DNA from: Morinoia aosen
Lineage: Eukaryota > Arthropoda > Malacostraca > Amphipoda > Talitridae
Assembly: GCA_030386875.1 (NCBI GenBank)
Contig: CM059559.1
Span: 63,626,392-63,690,391 of the forward strand
Length of the DNA: 64,000 nt
Direction: 5' to 3'
The notes under the pieces are model-generated. The model was not told where the DNA came from, did not search any database, and was given only the letters and a program-made list of their open reading frames with translations. Positions within the stretch are counted from its first letter, which is position 1; each line of letters starts with the position of its first letter. Made by a program: the position numbers and the translations under genes. Positions 1 through 10,150 of this stretch are shown piece after piece.

Positions 1-19
1 CTTAATGGGTTGCTGTCAA

Positions 20-113
20 CCTTTATTTATAATTTTCACTAGAAGAACTGTGGCTTCCCCTCAGGACCCAACCTCTTTACGTTTGTATTAGGGGGTTAGC
101 TTCCGTTATTAAT
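20..113 (+). repeat. R2 repeat, copy A
   Basis: This ~95-bp segment runs from a TTTATTTATAATTTTCACTAG stretch through ACCCAACCTCTTTACG to GGGGGTTAGCTTCCGTTATT. It recurs inverted at 2216-2312 and direct at 2408-2500. Copies A and B therefore face each other across ~2.1 kb, and B and C form a tight palindrome. It is probably the terminal repeat of a non-autonomous DNA element or MITE. No transposase is visible. Confidence 0.7.
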
Positions 114-1985
114 TTAATTAGCTTCCGTTATTATGTCGTGATATAGATTACATTAGGCATATATATATGAAAACCGACGCTACAGAGGCAAGCAACCGGC
201 TCCATAAGCAGCCGCGTGGGCGGATCGTGAGGGGTATAAGGGGTGTAACGCGAAGGGAAGAGCACGTAACGGGTAGAGGCTGTATCAAGAGCTAGTCCGA
301 AATACGTCACATATACGGGAGTTATTGTAAATAAACAAAATAGCACAGAAAAATAGTGGGTTAAAAAGATTATTAGCTACGAGCAGGGGACTAAGGAATC
401 TTGGTATTTAGTAAAGTAAAGAGCGGAGTAATTTCAAATTGGAGAGAGGGACACGTAGCATACGGGAAGCGACGCTTAAGAACGAACCAATTAGAGGGCG
501 AGGATTTTCGCGGGCATCCCGCACAACCCACGATATGCGTCCTTTGTGCGGGTGAGGTATAAAGGTTTAGGATGAACGTAGAACCGGTCTATTTTACTTG
601 GTGCTGTGAAGGATGTAGGCTACCTGAGAGGAGAGGAGAGGTGAGAAAACGTGGTTAAATTAGCTTGATAATTCATGTGGAGGCATCGAAGCGTAGTACG
701 TCTAACTTTTAGACGCAGTGATTTGCAGAATGCTAATTAGTTTTTTTTTCATTTTTGATTACATTGATTCGCACAAACAGGATGCTTTACATTGAGCTTT
801 TAGTATGAGGGTAAAATGATCATTTATCAAAGGGGAATAGTATTGAGATGGCATAAAATGGGGAATCAGAATATTCGTGTGCTTTTTGGAGGGTTTGAAT
901 TGGTAGAGTGTTCTTAAACAGGGAGAGCTTAGAGTTTCACTGTAATATTTGTGTAAAATTTCAACGGGTTTATTATCTCGCAGCAGGGGGTTCATATTGA
1001 ATGGGAGAAAGTAAATTCATTGTGTCGGGAAAAGCTACATGGGTTTCATTAAAATTTGTTCCGTATGTCATTAGGCGGGATTTTATGATGTTCATGTCTC
1101 GGGGAATAGATTACTCAACCCCGCTTATTATTTGCACAGGCGGGTTGGAAATCTGGCCTACGCGGCAGCCGAGACATCGCGGAGACTTGGGTTGCGTTAT
1201 AGCATCACGACCTGTGTGCTCTTCACATCCGAGGGCAGTGGCTGCAGCCGGGCAGTATCAGAGTTGTGAAGCGGTCAGCCGCCTGGTACTCGTCGCTAAC
1301 ATGAGTACCCGGGATACAGTGATTACGTGCCACAACCGGTCAACGATCGAGGAGTATTCAGTTTCAGTAAGACCAAAGGAACCAACAGTGAATTGATAGC
1401 AACGAAGCATTGACAAAATGCGAGTGCTGTGTGGCAGTAAGAACTCTAAAGGATGGTCGTGGTGCCAGTTTAATATGAAGCAGCACTCTGAACGGTGCAA
1501 ATTCAAAATTTGGCGCGCTGTTCAATGAATTGTGTCTTGTGTTAATTCGATCCAAACGCGAGGTATTCATGTATTTTATTTTGACTCAAGTTGTGCGTAA
1601 TGCGAAATGTTCTCACTTTGAATACCTGGTGGTGAGCAAGGTTTGATGTCATGTATTTCCTTTGTCCCCGTTTGTCGATGCAGCTAAGGTGCAGCTATCT
1701 CGTTGAGCCGAATGAGAGTGTTCCGCAGATCATTAGCATCTTGCTTGAGGGCTCTGGTGCGAATATGAGTGTTGCGATAATATAATTCCATGTGCCAAAA
1801 TCAACGTGTTCATCTTAAAATAAAATGGGTTTTAATCTTTCAAATTATTTTATTCTCCATGTCTGGTATGCAGGTGTGCGCAAGCATGAAAGTACAATAC
1901 TCTAAAATTGTGCTGGGGTTGAAATTCCCTCAAGCGTCTGGGAAGGGGGTCCTATACCACACCCTTTTCTCATATCGCAACAATT
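114..1985. other. Unassigned sequence between inverted R2 copies
   Basis: No gene was recognised here. The segment 1140-1560 is richer in GC and CpG than its surroundings and carries short open frames on both strands, including a 131-codon plus-strand frame from 1001. None shows a motif I recognise and there is no splice support. It may be the interior of a composite element bounded by the R2 inverted copies. Confidence 0.4.
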
Positions 1986-2219
1986 AATTAAATTCCGCTT
2001 GGCACGCCCGCTTCCTTGGCACGCGAAAGCCAAGTTCAAAGTTTGATTATTCTAAAATAACGCATCAGCAAGCAGAATGACATTCATGTAAAACGTTCTT
2101 AAATGGGTTCCTTTAGGGATTCTTGGGAATAAAATTCCCATTTCCTTTGATCACATCACGCTTCACATTGACCGGCTTGTGCGCGCCAGGGAAGCGAGCG
2201 TGCCAAGCGGTATTTAATT
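1986..2219. mobile_element. Hairpin MITE with ~35-bp terminal inverted repeats
   Basis: The left end (about 1990-2028, CCGCTTGGCACGCCCGCTTC) is the imperfect reverse complement of the right end (about 2172-2213, GAAGCGAGCGTGCCAAGCGG). The ends enclose ~150 bp with no ORF. Both sides are flanked by TTAATTA-type sequence, which may be the target duplication, and it sits directly beside R2 copy B. It is inferred to be a small non-autonomous DNA transposon, superfamily unknown. Confidence 0.65.
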
Positions 2220-2500
2220 AATAACGGAAGCTAACCCCCTATAGCTAACGTAAAGAGGTTGGGTTGTGAGGGGTAGCCACAGTTCTTCTGGTGAAAATTA
2301 TACATAAAGATTTCTAGTGACGTCCGTTTACGTCATCTCCCATATCGGCCACCCGGTACCCAAGATGGCGGCCGCCATCTTGGAGCCGATGTAAACGGAC
2401 TTCACTAGAAACCTTTATTTATAATTTTTACTAGAAGAACTCTGGCTACCTCTCACGACCCAACCTCTTTACGTTGGTAATAGGGGGTTAGCTTCTGTTT
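2216..2500. repeat. ~280-bp palindrome built from R2 copies B and C
   Basis: R2 copy B (minus, 2216-2312) and copy C (plus, 2408-2500) are arms of a snap-back structure. The arms continue inward through GACGTCCGTTTACGTC and GTAAACGGACTTCAC to a perfect central palindrome at 2361-2382, AAGATGGCGGCCGCCATCTT plus one base each side. The two arms differ by a ~13-bp indel (TCTCCCATAT region). The centre contains two opposed copies of AAGATGGCGGC, the known YY1 core-binding motif. Regulatory activity is inference only. Confidence 0.75.
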
Positions 2501-3276
2501 CAACTCTGAAATTGCACAAAAAAGGCCATTCAGGAGCGCCGCTCGTATAACTTCAAACTAAATTAACTCGAAAACTAAGCATTTGCGAGCACATTGTCAT
2601 TCATGTAAAACGTCTTAAAATCGACTATATTACCTATCTATAGCAACAAATTATGAAAATCGTTGATATCACTAAAGTAAAAATTAACCCAAGTCTATCT
2701 GAGGGGTAATAACCTTGCTAGTTAACTGATAATACATAGTGCTGAACAATAATTGTAAAAAACAATGACTGAGAATCATATCAATGAAATATTTTTAATT
2801 TTTATAAATTTAATTGATATGTAATAAGTCCTAATTTTTTGATCATTTTTAGTACTTTAGTGCAAATTTTTAGTGCAAATTTTTTGTACAGGCTCAAAAT
2901 ATAATTCTTTTCCTGTCAAATAATAGTAATTATTTTCTACAGAAGCTGCCACTTCTTGCATATCAAAATGTTTTTAAATTTAATTAATATCCATATTGTG
3001 AATATACATTTCTTTGACAGAAATATGCATGTTAAGTACTTATATGGTTAAGCCGTATTTCTTAGTGTAGAATCTTTTCATGATTTGATATATGTAAAAA
3101 ATTCTTATTTAAGTGCAAGAGATCTTAATTAAAACCAGGTGATTGTACTGTAAGCTACAAAGTTACATATTTCTCTCATACTATTGCATCATATTTGTAT
3201 AATTTTATTTAGGAAAAGTAGTGGTATTTGTGAAAGAGAGGACAATAAACAATTTTCCAATTTTTGGTGCTTGATT
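2501..3276. other. AT-rich sequence, nothing recognised
   Basis: Low-complexity AT-rich DNA with many stops in all frames. No repeat termini, exons or RNA genes are supported. Confidence 0.5.
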
Positions 3277-3288
3277 ATTGGTTATTAG
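3277..3288. repeat. Left 12-bp target-site duplication of the PLE
   Basis: ATTGGTTATTAG here is repeated exactly at 5311-5322, just outside the two ends of the PLE. Variable-length duplications of about this size are usual for Penelope-like insertions. Confidence 0.8.
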
Positions 3289-3649
3289 AAGGATAAAAAG
3301 GAAAACCAATGTGGCTAAGAATATCATGATAAAAAACAAACGTTTCGGACTATAAAAAATCCATCTTCAGTGTTCTGAAATGCAATAAATCGAAGTATTA
3401 AAACATTGTAACTATAAATCCTCTGAATAAATCGAATTAAAGATAATGAAATTTAAAAGACATGATAAAACAAAAACTAAACAAAATTTTTTAACAAACA
3501 ATGGAAAGTTTCACCGCCGTATCACACTCATTTATTGACGGACGGTTTTTTAAAATGTATATCGATTCTGAAATGCGGAGATCGGATAAATTTGATGTTG
3601 AATCCAAAATTTTAAAATTTGTATTTTTAAAAATATGGTCTTCCTCCAA
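3289..3649 (-). repeat. PLE inverted arm, 5' side
   Basis: Reverse complement of 4911-5272 with few mismatches. Because the 3' arm includes the last ~50 codons of the endonuclease ORF, this copy holds them in antisense. By chance the antisense is also open and supplies an apparent ATG (3501) and ~50 codons fused in frame to the RT. Those N-terminal residues are therefore probably not part of the genuine polyprotein. Confidence 0.88.
3341..3370 (-). ncRNA. Hammerhead-ribozyme-like core in inverted PLE arm
   Basis: Reverse-complement copy of the 5191-5220 motif (CGTTTCGGAC ... CCATCTTCAG on the plus strand), located at the equivalent position in the inverted 5' arm. It is identical in both boxes to the 3' copy. 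Confidence 0.45.
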
Positions 3650-5070
3650 GCCAAACATACCTATTCGCCCAATTCTGTCCGCGCGCAATATGCATAATTT
3701 TCGCTTAGGTAAAGCTTTAATTCCGTACCTGTCTCATTTAGTACCTAATGAAAACCTTTTAAACAACTCTTTTGAATTTGTTAATTGTCTGAATTCTATT
3801 GTTAATGCAAATTCTCTTGTTATGTGTAGTTTGGATGTTGAATCTTTATATACCAATGTGCCGGTAAACGAGGCTATATGCGTTATTTTAGATAAAATTT
3901 TTACAGAACCCTCAATGGTCCATGAAGGTTTATCCAGAACAACTATGAAAAAATTGCTCGAGTTAACACTCAAGGACTCATACTTTAAGTTTAATAACAA
4001 AATTTATAAACAAGTTGATGGTTTGGCAATGGGATCTGCGTTATCCCCCATTGTGGCTAATATCTTCCTGAACAATTTTGAAGAAAAGTTTTTGAAACCA
4101 TGTCCAGATAATTTTAAACCAGTGTTTTACCGAAGGTATCTTGACGATACGTTTATTCTTTTCAAAAACAGCCGTAATTCCGAGCAGTTTTTTCAATACT
4201 TTAATGAATGTCATAGGAATATCAAATTCACATGTGAACTGGAAGTGAATAATGAATTGCCATTTTTAGATGTAAAAGTTACAAGATCTGGAGACAAATT
4301 CACAACTTCAGTGTTTCGTAAAGCAACTTTCACGGGATTGGGCACGAACTTTTTCAGTAATATATTCTCAAAATACAAAATTCCAGGGATAGTCACCTTA
4401 ATTCACGAGCTTTTGAAATTTCATCTTCTTACGAGTTGTTCCATGTAGAGATGAATTATTTGCAAAGTTATTTCTGTTCGAATAATTACCCTAAAAATAT
4501 TTTTACTAGCGAATTACGGAAATTTTTGAGTAGGAAGTTCACTGCAAAGCCAAAAATTCTTACTGTGCCGAAGCTAAGGTTGTATTTTCAGTTACCTTTT
4601 ATAGGATCCCGCACAGAGAAAATGAAAATGGAAGTTGTGTCAACAGTTAAGAGGTTTTTTCCACAAATAAATCCTGGCTCATATTTTAAAAATGATAAAA
4701 AACTCGGATCATATTTTAAGCGAAGGGATACTCCGGATGTGATTTTGCGCACCTCAGTTGTATATCAATATACGTGTGACCGCTGCGAGCGCTCTTACAT
4801 TGGTAGCACTGGGCTCCAATTGTTTGTGAGGTGTGCACAACACAGGGGAGTCTCCTTTGCACCGGCTGTAACCTCACCAAACCATCCAATTCATCTATAA
4901 GAGAGCACTGTTTGGAGAAAGACCATATTTTTAAAAATACAAATTTTAAAATTTTGGATTCAACATCAAATTTATCCGATCTCCGCATTTTAGAATCGAT
5001 ATACATTTTAAAAAACCGTCCGTCAATAAATGAGTGTGATACGGCGGTGAAACTTTCCATTGTTTGTTAA
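3650..5070 (+). pseudogene. Penelope-like RT plus GIY-YIG endonuclease, frameshifted
   Basis: Target-primed reverse transcription enzyme of a PLE. In the first frame (to 4448) I see LDVESLYTNVPVNEA, then GLAMGSALSPIVANIFLNNF (RT palm), YLDDTFI (the catalytic DD box) and ELPFLDVKVTRSGDKFTTSV (thumb). A +1-type shift near 4440 moves to a second frame (4436-4900) with the basic linker and the GIY-YIG start, VVYQYTCDRC then SYIGST. A second shift near 4850 leads to a third frame ending at 5070 with ESIYILKNRPSIN, typical of PLE C-termini. RT N-terminal motifs are missing. The open start at 3501 comes from the inverted arm and is not the native start. Two frameshifts make it non-functional as it stands. 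Confidence 0.85.
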
Positions 5071-5272
5071 AAAATTTTGTATAGTTTTTGTTTTATCATG
5101 TCTTTTAAATTTCATTATCTTTCATTCGATTTATTCAGAGGATTTATAGTTACAATGTTTTAATACTTCGATTTATTGCATTTCAGAACACTGAAGATGG
5201 ATTTTTTATAGTCCGAAACGTTTGTTTTTTATCATGATATTCTTAGCCACGTTGGTTTTCCTTTTTATCCTT
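4911..5272 (+). repeat. PLE arm, 3' side (end of ORF plus pLTR-like tail)
   Basis: Contains the C-terminal end of the GIY-YIG ORF (stop near 5070) followed by ~200 bp of non-coding tail with the CTGAAGA...GAAACG hammerhead-like motif. Its inverted twin is at 3289-3649. Confidence 0.88.
5191..5220 (+). ncRNA. Hammerhead-ribozyme-like core in PLE 3' arm
   Basis: Reads CTGAAGA, then a possible short stem (GGA and TCC around an AT-rich loop), then GAAACG. Hammerhead motifs have been described in the pLTRs of Penelope-like elements, and the CUGANGA and GAAA boxes match that core. An unpaired T after the first box and a weak stem suggest a degenerate or minimal version. Self-cleavage is not shown. 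Confidence 0.45.
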
Positions 5273-5310
5273 AAAGTGAGATTTCCCAGAAATCAATCCA
5301 TTTCATTTAT

Positions 5311-5322
5311 ATTGGTTATTAG
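5311..5322. repeat. Right 12-bp target-site duplication of the PLE
   Basis: Exact match to 3277-3288. It begins directly after the short unique tail that follows the 3' arm of the PLE. Confidence 0.8.
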
Positions 5323-5810
5323 ATTGATGAAAACAATTTTTCTTCTATGCATATTCTGTCATGGCTTCATACCCAGAAGAAGAGAAATGCATATTGCTGT
5401 TTTGCTGCTTCAAATGTCAAACGTGCCACACTGAGTCCTTTCATTGCATGAACTTTGAAAAAAAGCTTGATGAACATTCATTATATATGAAAACATAACA
5501 AATGTGTCAACCTGTGCCATGATCTATGTTGCAGATTAAACCAAGCGCAGTGATGTCTTTGATTAAAAAGAAATTTTTAACGCTTAAATTCAGTGATAAA
5601 TAAAATAGGGTGGTGCCATTAAGCTGGCTTATATGATATAAAAAATTTTTTGCAACTGGCTTCAAAAAATTTAGAGTTGAAAATAAGAGACTGTGTAGCA
5701 ACATCATCATACTGGAGAACTTATGTGGTCACAAACATCATAGCAACTTTAAGTAAGTGTAAAGTTACCTTTTCACCAAAAATTATTTGGTAAATATTCT
5801 AGCTTTTACT
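5323..5810. other. No recognised feature between PLE and R1 copy
   Basis: AT-rich sequence with only short frames. Nothing supported. Confidence 0.4.
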
Positions 5811-6195
5811 CCTCAGGGGATGAAACTATTGTATTTATGGGAAGTAGTTCCCTCTGTGGCAGAATATAAGGGCTAGAGCTGATGTTTTGCTATCCCTTCT
5901 TTTTGTTGAAATATGTATTTTTTGTTTTGTTAAAGACCATTTGTTGTCTCACTGCTATCATTTTTTTTTCAGCACTTACTAGTTTCTCCTTGAATTGTTA
6001 CCTTGTTTGAACTTTCTTCCTGAAAATCTGTTTGTATGTGCTGGGAAAGCTATGTGGGAAAACACTGGTGCATAGATTCCCCGTGAACGTATTCGTGTGT
6101 CTATACTCGATGGCCCCTTCACTATCCCTCTCTTGGGAACACCTTTGTTGTGGGGTTATGTAGGCTATAACTTACATAGTAATGGTGATATTAAT
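5811..6195 (+). repeat. R1 dispersed repeat, copy 1
   Basis: First of about eleven copies of an unclassified ~350-bp repeat. Landmarks in order: CTCAGGGGAT, ACTATTGTATTTATGGGAA, TTTTTGTTGAAAT, GTTCACTGCTGTC-like, a TTCATGAACTTCTTTC-like tract, TGCATAGATTCC, ACTAAATGGTGCCTTC-like, CCTCTCTTGGAACACC, and a final GGGAGGCTAAAAC-like end. This copy is divergent. No tRNA-like promoter boxes, poly-A tail or clear terminal inverted repeats are visible, so the class is unknown. Confidence 0.7.
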
Positions 6196-6199
6196 CTAG

Positions 6200-7180
6200 T
6201 TCATGGTCCTCTCTCATTATTATATGTCATTTAAATTATTATTGTTATATAGGTTCTGCAATATTCATGATTTGGAGCAGTGTTTCATATATATATTTTT
6301 TTTTGGTTTAGTGAAGAATTTTCCATCTCTATCATATGCTAGATCCTGTAATTAGTAATGAGACTTAAATATGTACAGATGAGAAGTTTGCTTCATATTT
6401 TTGTTTCCAAGGATACTACTTTCTAATGGAGCAACTGTTTTGAGATATAGGTATATTCTACATATAAGTTTGGAAATAAAATAATGCTTATACATGTATA
6501 CTAATTAGCATTAGCACCATGGCCCATGCGAATAAATTTTAATTTGTTTGCTCTACTCTGTGTTTTTTTGTGCGCTTCATCAATTGGCGAAACAATATTT
6601 AATATCCTTAATCAATTGTTACTGTCTTTCTATTCATCTGTAAGCTTGTATCAGGAGGAGCTCTGCTGTTCATCTTTAGTTAACTTTCTCATTTTTTTTC
6701 TAGTGTATAGCTGAATTTCTGGTTTAGTTTTGCTACCTTTTTTCTCATACATTATGCTCTCTCAACTTTCTAGATTCACGAGCAAGATGTGAGGAAAAAG
6801 GATACCTAGGAGCTTATCCTTCTTCAGCCACCAAAGATGATTCTGCACGCAGCACCATCTAAATACCGCTTCTATCGTTTCAAGTTTCATCACTGGTGCA
6901 AAGTTTCAATCCTCCCAGTTCATCACGGTGAGATATCCTCTATCAAGTACGATACCATTACTCTGACTTTCCTCATTCACATTAACATTGAATTGTATGC
7001 TAACTTTCTAATTATCGTAATCTTTCTTCAATCTTCATGACGTCGGAAGGCTGCATTTGTATCATAACTTCTTCTCTGATATTGACATTGAATAATTATG
7101 TATTCCAATTGTTTAACTATAATCTCTTTGGAATTCAGGGCAGTTAGATATATCTTACTGAAGTTGACGAAAATTTGTTA
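6200..7180. other. AT-rich interval, possible intron or leader of the following gene candidate
   Basis: No confident exon. An acceptor-like CTTTCTAG near 6770 precedes ~60 bp of slightly higher GC. I do not see a conserved protein in it. Confidence 0.25.
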
Positions 7181-8010
7181 TCTACAGGAATGAGTGCACA
7201 TCCACTGATAAAATGGGCAAGCGACACAAAGGGGCAAGTAATGTCAATGATCTACAACTGGGCCGAAGCGCATCAGCAATCAACAAGAAGGATTTGCAGA
7301 TTTACTGTCAAAGAAATTTAAAAAGTTGTAGTATTGGTCGGTTGTCTTTGAACAAAAATTACAGGAGGTGAGAAAGCCCCAACCTTCAAGAAACGAGCCC
7401 TTACCTGGACCAGCCAAGACAGTGGAAGAACTGGACGTTCTTTTGAAGCAACTTGAACTAGTGAGTTGAATAGAATTATTTTTATTTCATACATAGATGT
7501 TGCTGTTCCCAAGTCCCTGCAATAATTATTTATGCACAGGCAACTACTTTTTATATAAAGGTTAGATCTAAGCAGCAATGATGAATTATTTTTACTGTCT
7601 ATTTTTATTGTTTGGATGAGTTAAAGTTTGAGATTATCCATTTCTTAGAATGAATGGAGTATTGCAAACCCCATAAGAAATATCTAAGATAAATTGTTCA
7701 TGGAAGTTTTTCTAAATTATTACCGTCAAGAAACAGTTTATGTAAGGGCAAACAGAGGCATTTCGCATGGAGGCCCATAAATTTACAAAACCTTGCAACA
7801 AAATTGAGAGCAGGAAATATTAAGTTTCAATAGTAAACGTACCAATATTGAACTAAGCAAATACATCAAAGATGCATTCAGGTAGTCATTTTCTTAATTT
7901 GTCTATGGTCACGAGACTATAGTACAAGTCACGGTAAGTGTGAATATGAAGCTTGTGCTTAAGCCTAGGTAAAATATGAATCTAATGAGAAATATTGTTT
8001 TTTTTTGCAG

Positions 8011-8193
8011 CCGGTAGCTCTCAAAGGCCATGTACGAGTAAGCGTTTCACAGTCCGGAGACGTATATTGAAACACCTGTTCGCCAGAGAACTGACGATGC
8101 AGTTCAGCTTCTCAGGACTTGGTGCACTGTCATCGGAGGCAGCAGTCGAAAATTGCCTTCAAGGACCACAATGCAATGCGCATTATTCATGGT
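8011..8193 (+). CDS. Candidate internal exon, DUF4806-like core
   Basis: Preceded by a strong polypyrimidine tract and TTTGCAG and followed by the donor GTAAGC. The open phase carries ELTMQFSFSG, similar to the conserved ELxxQxxWxG core of DUF4806 proteins. It has higher GC than the flanking introns. It is the best-supported exon of the 7.2-9.4 kb gene candidate. Confidence 0.42.
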
Positions 8194-8667
8194 AAGCAGT
8201 TTTAGCTGAGAAATGTTCTTCCCCTCCCTGATAATCTTGTTTTTATGTAGATTACCAACCTATTCAAATAAAGCTCTGCAAGGTAAAAAAAATTGAACCA
8301 GTGCATCAGAAATAGGTAGTTTGTTTTAATATTGATCTATTTTCCTTTTCCTTGTTGATCATCTTATGAAATCAGTTGTGAAAGCCATAAATTCTATATA
8401 ACACACAAATAACTGAAACCTAAAAGATTGACATTACTTTATTCTTTACGTGATGTTCAACTAGAGCATCTAGATTTATTGTGTTTGCTATTGTTACATT
8501 TCCTTTTGAATGCAAAGCCAGTCACTCACAGATCATTCATTTGTCTGCTCAATTATACACTAACACTGAAAAAATAATTGAACCAATGAGAAGTAACATT
8601 CCCAGAATGAAAAGTTTAGGACTGAGCTTGAATTTTTGCTGTCTACTGGTTGAAATAGTATGAGTTT

Positions 8668-8950
8668 TATTTTGTTAACGACAGCAAGTCATTTTTTCAG
8701 TTAACTGCTACCCTTGTCTTCAGCACCCACTTGTTCCATCATGAACTTCTATAGTGTTTGAACTTCCTGACTTGCTGTTTCAATGCGCATGCAGTAAGTG
8801 CTATGTGGGAACATACTTAGGCTTAGATTATTCTTGTACACAGTCCATTCTAGATGATCCTTTTATTATTCCTCTCTTTGGATCACCGTTTTCTTAGTTA
8901 GGGATGCTTAAACTAACTCATAATCTAATATCTGCTATATTATCTATTTT
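8668..8950 (+). repeat. R1 dispersed repeat, copy 2 (5'-truncated)
   Basis: Starts at the TTTTGTTAACGAC-like internal landmark and runs to GGGATGCTTAAACTAACTCATAATCTAAT, matching the 3' end of the copy at 22375-22745. It lies in an intron of the DUF4806-like gene candidate. Confidence 0.6.
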
Positions 8951-9133
8951 GCCTCAATTGCGATAGAACATTAATAAACTTGCCATTCGAAATAATGATC
9001 ATTGATATAAACATTAGTAAATCATTCTTTAGTCTACAAATCGTGTGTGATTTCTGTTTTTACACTTTTGTATTGGTACAACTTAATTAATCACGGAACT
9101 AAATTGTTCTCTTATTTTGTAGAAGTGTTAGCA

Positions 9134-9430
9134 GCCGGTGGGTTCACTAACCACAAAGGAATCGGAGTGGCCACGCAGCGAGGTCTGCGTGAATCGGTGG
9201 ATTGAGATAGAAAGAGCCGTCACCGTGGAACAGGTGCTTCAGAGGCTGCAGGAATTGCAACCACCACCAATATCAGGACCATCACCACAACCGTATCTGA
9301 CGCTGTCCCCTCACAGTGCATCACTTATGCCGCTGAGCTCGTGCCTTCGTTGGATCTAATTGTGGAATCAGACACAGAAAATAAGTGTGTAATGTTGCGC
9401 TTACACTAATAAATGTGGCCTAAATTTTGA
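9134..9430 (+). CDS. Candidate terminal exon with polyadenylation signal
   Basis: Open from an AGCAG acceptor-like site near 9133 to TAA at 9357-9359. The AATAAA at 9408-9413 marks a plausible mRNA 3' end. The encoded tail is glutamine- and proline-rich (QELQPPPISGPSPQPYL). A second frame is also open between ~9270 and 9408, so a frameshift within the exon is possible. Confidence 0.4.
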
Positions 9431-9449
9431 CATTCTGGGTAGGTTTGTC

Positions 9450-9770
9450 CCCTAAGGGTGATACTATTGTATATATGTGAAGTAGCCCTCCCAGGGGGAC
9501 ATTGAGTGCCCTGTGCGAAACCATACTTTGGGCATAAAATCCCCAGATAATTCCCTATACTAAATGGTGATTGGAATATTCCTCTTTTGGGGACTCTTGC
9601 TGTGATTAGTGAAACTCATACTATGATAAATAATAAAAATATAAAAATTATTCAAAAGATTACGCCCCAGGGGGACAAAGTTAGGGCCCGAACTGATGGT
9701 GGGTAAGCTATTTTTTGTTGAAATATATGCGTTTATTCGTTGAAGGACCACCCTTTGTAACGCGTTAACT
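9450..9770 (+). repeat. R1 dispersed repeat, copies 3 and 4, internally deleted
   Basis: 9450-9620 joins the R1 start (ATACTATTGTATATATG, CTCCCAGGGGGAC) directly to its 3' part (ACTAAATGGTGAT). 9660-9770 restarts with CCCCAGGGGGACA and runs to the internal TTTGTTGAAATA landmark. These are two partial copies in the same orientation, just after the AATAAA of the gene candidate. Confidence 0.6.
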
Positions 9771-10150
9771 GCGATGGGTTAAACTGAAGTTCAATATTCA
9801 ATTGAAATTTAAAGTCAATTTTAGTAATCAACTATGAAAACGGCAAACTAAAACTGGGTCTGGCTTTTATCTAGCTTTCATTAGGTATTTATAAAAAATA
9901 AGTTGGTGACTGCAGGTGGGTGAGCAGCACTATGAAAATCACTCAAGTGACCACCAGTGGGTCACTTTGCAGGAAATGTGTCAAGTTCACTACTATCTTT
10001 TACTTAAGCACCTCCTATCTTCTTGAGTTTTTGAATTATTCTGTGAATTTTTTACCTGAACTCTGTGATACTACCAAGGAAATATTTTATAAGTTCTCTG
10101 TGATGCTATTTATATATTTCGGTGAAAACTTGATTTCAGTGTGTCATAGA

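Larger units (their letters stand above)
3289..5310 (+). mobile_element. Penelope-like retroelement, 5'-truncated, with inverted arms and 12-bp TSD
   Basis: A 2.0-kb insertion bounded by the direct repeat ATTGGTTATTAG at 3277-3288 and 5311-5322, read as a target-site duplication. Arms 3289-3649 and 4911-5272 are near-identical inverted repeats of ~361 bp. The plus-strand interior encodes reverse transcriptase followed by a GIY-YIG endonuclease, the defining order of animal Penelope-like elements. The 3' arm holds the end of the GIY-YIG region plus the pLTR-like tail; the 5' arm is an inverted copy of it. A 38-bp unique tail (5273-5310) follows the 3' arm. The element is 5'-truncated, because RT N-terminal regions are missing, and it carries frameshifts. 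Confidence 0.88.
7183..9413 (+). pseudogene. DUF4806-like gene candidate, degenerate multi-exon
   Basis: Several splice-bounded pieces read like parts of a DUF4806-domain protein, a family of unknown function common in arthropods. An exon ending at 7459 (donor GTGAGT) gives LPGPAKTVEELDVLLKQLEL, resembling the TVEEL segment upstream of the domain. An exon after TTTTTTTTTGCAG at 8010 gives RRRILKHLFARELTMQFSFS (domain core) and ends at a GTAAGC donor (8192-8195). A last exon around 9134-9359 gives SEWPRSEVCVNRWIEIERA, like the helix that closes the domain, followed by a Q/P-rich tail and an AATAAA at 9408-9413. Exon phases do not join cleanly and stops lie close to some acceptors, so this is either a pseudogene or I have the boundaries wrong. 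Family assignment is by memory of the motif. Confidence 0.4.

Noticed and set aside
1001-1396. 131-codon plus-strand ORF
   Set aside because: No recognisable domain or splice support. It lies in a CpG-richer block where long frames are expected on both strands.
3501-3649. Native N-terminus of the PLE reverse transcriptase starting at 3501
   Set aside because: This segment is the reverse complement of the C-terminal coding end at 4911-5060, so the apparent fusion is an artefact of the inverted arm.
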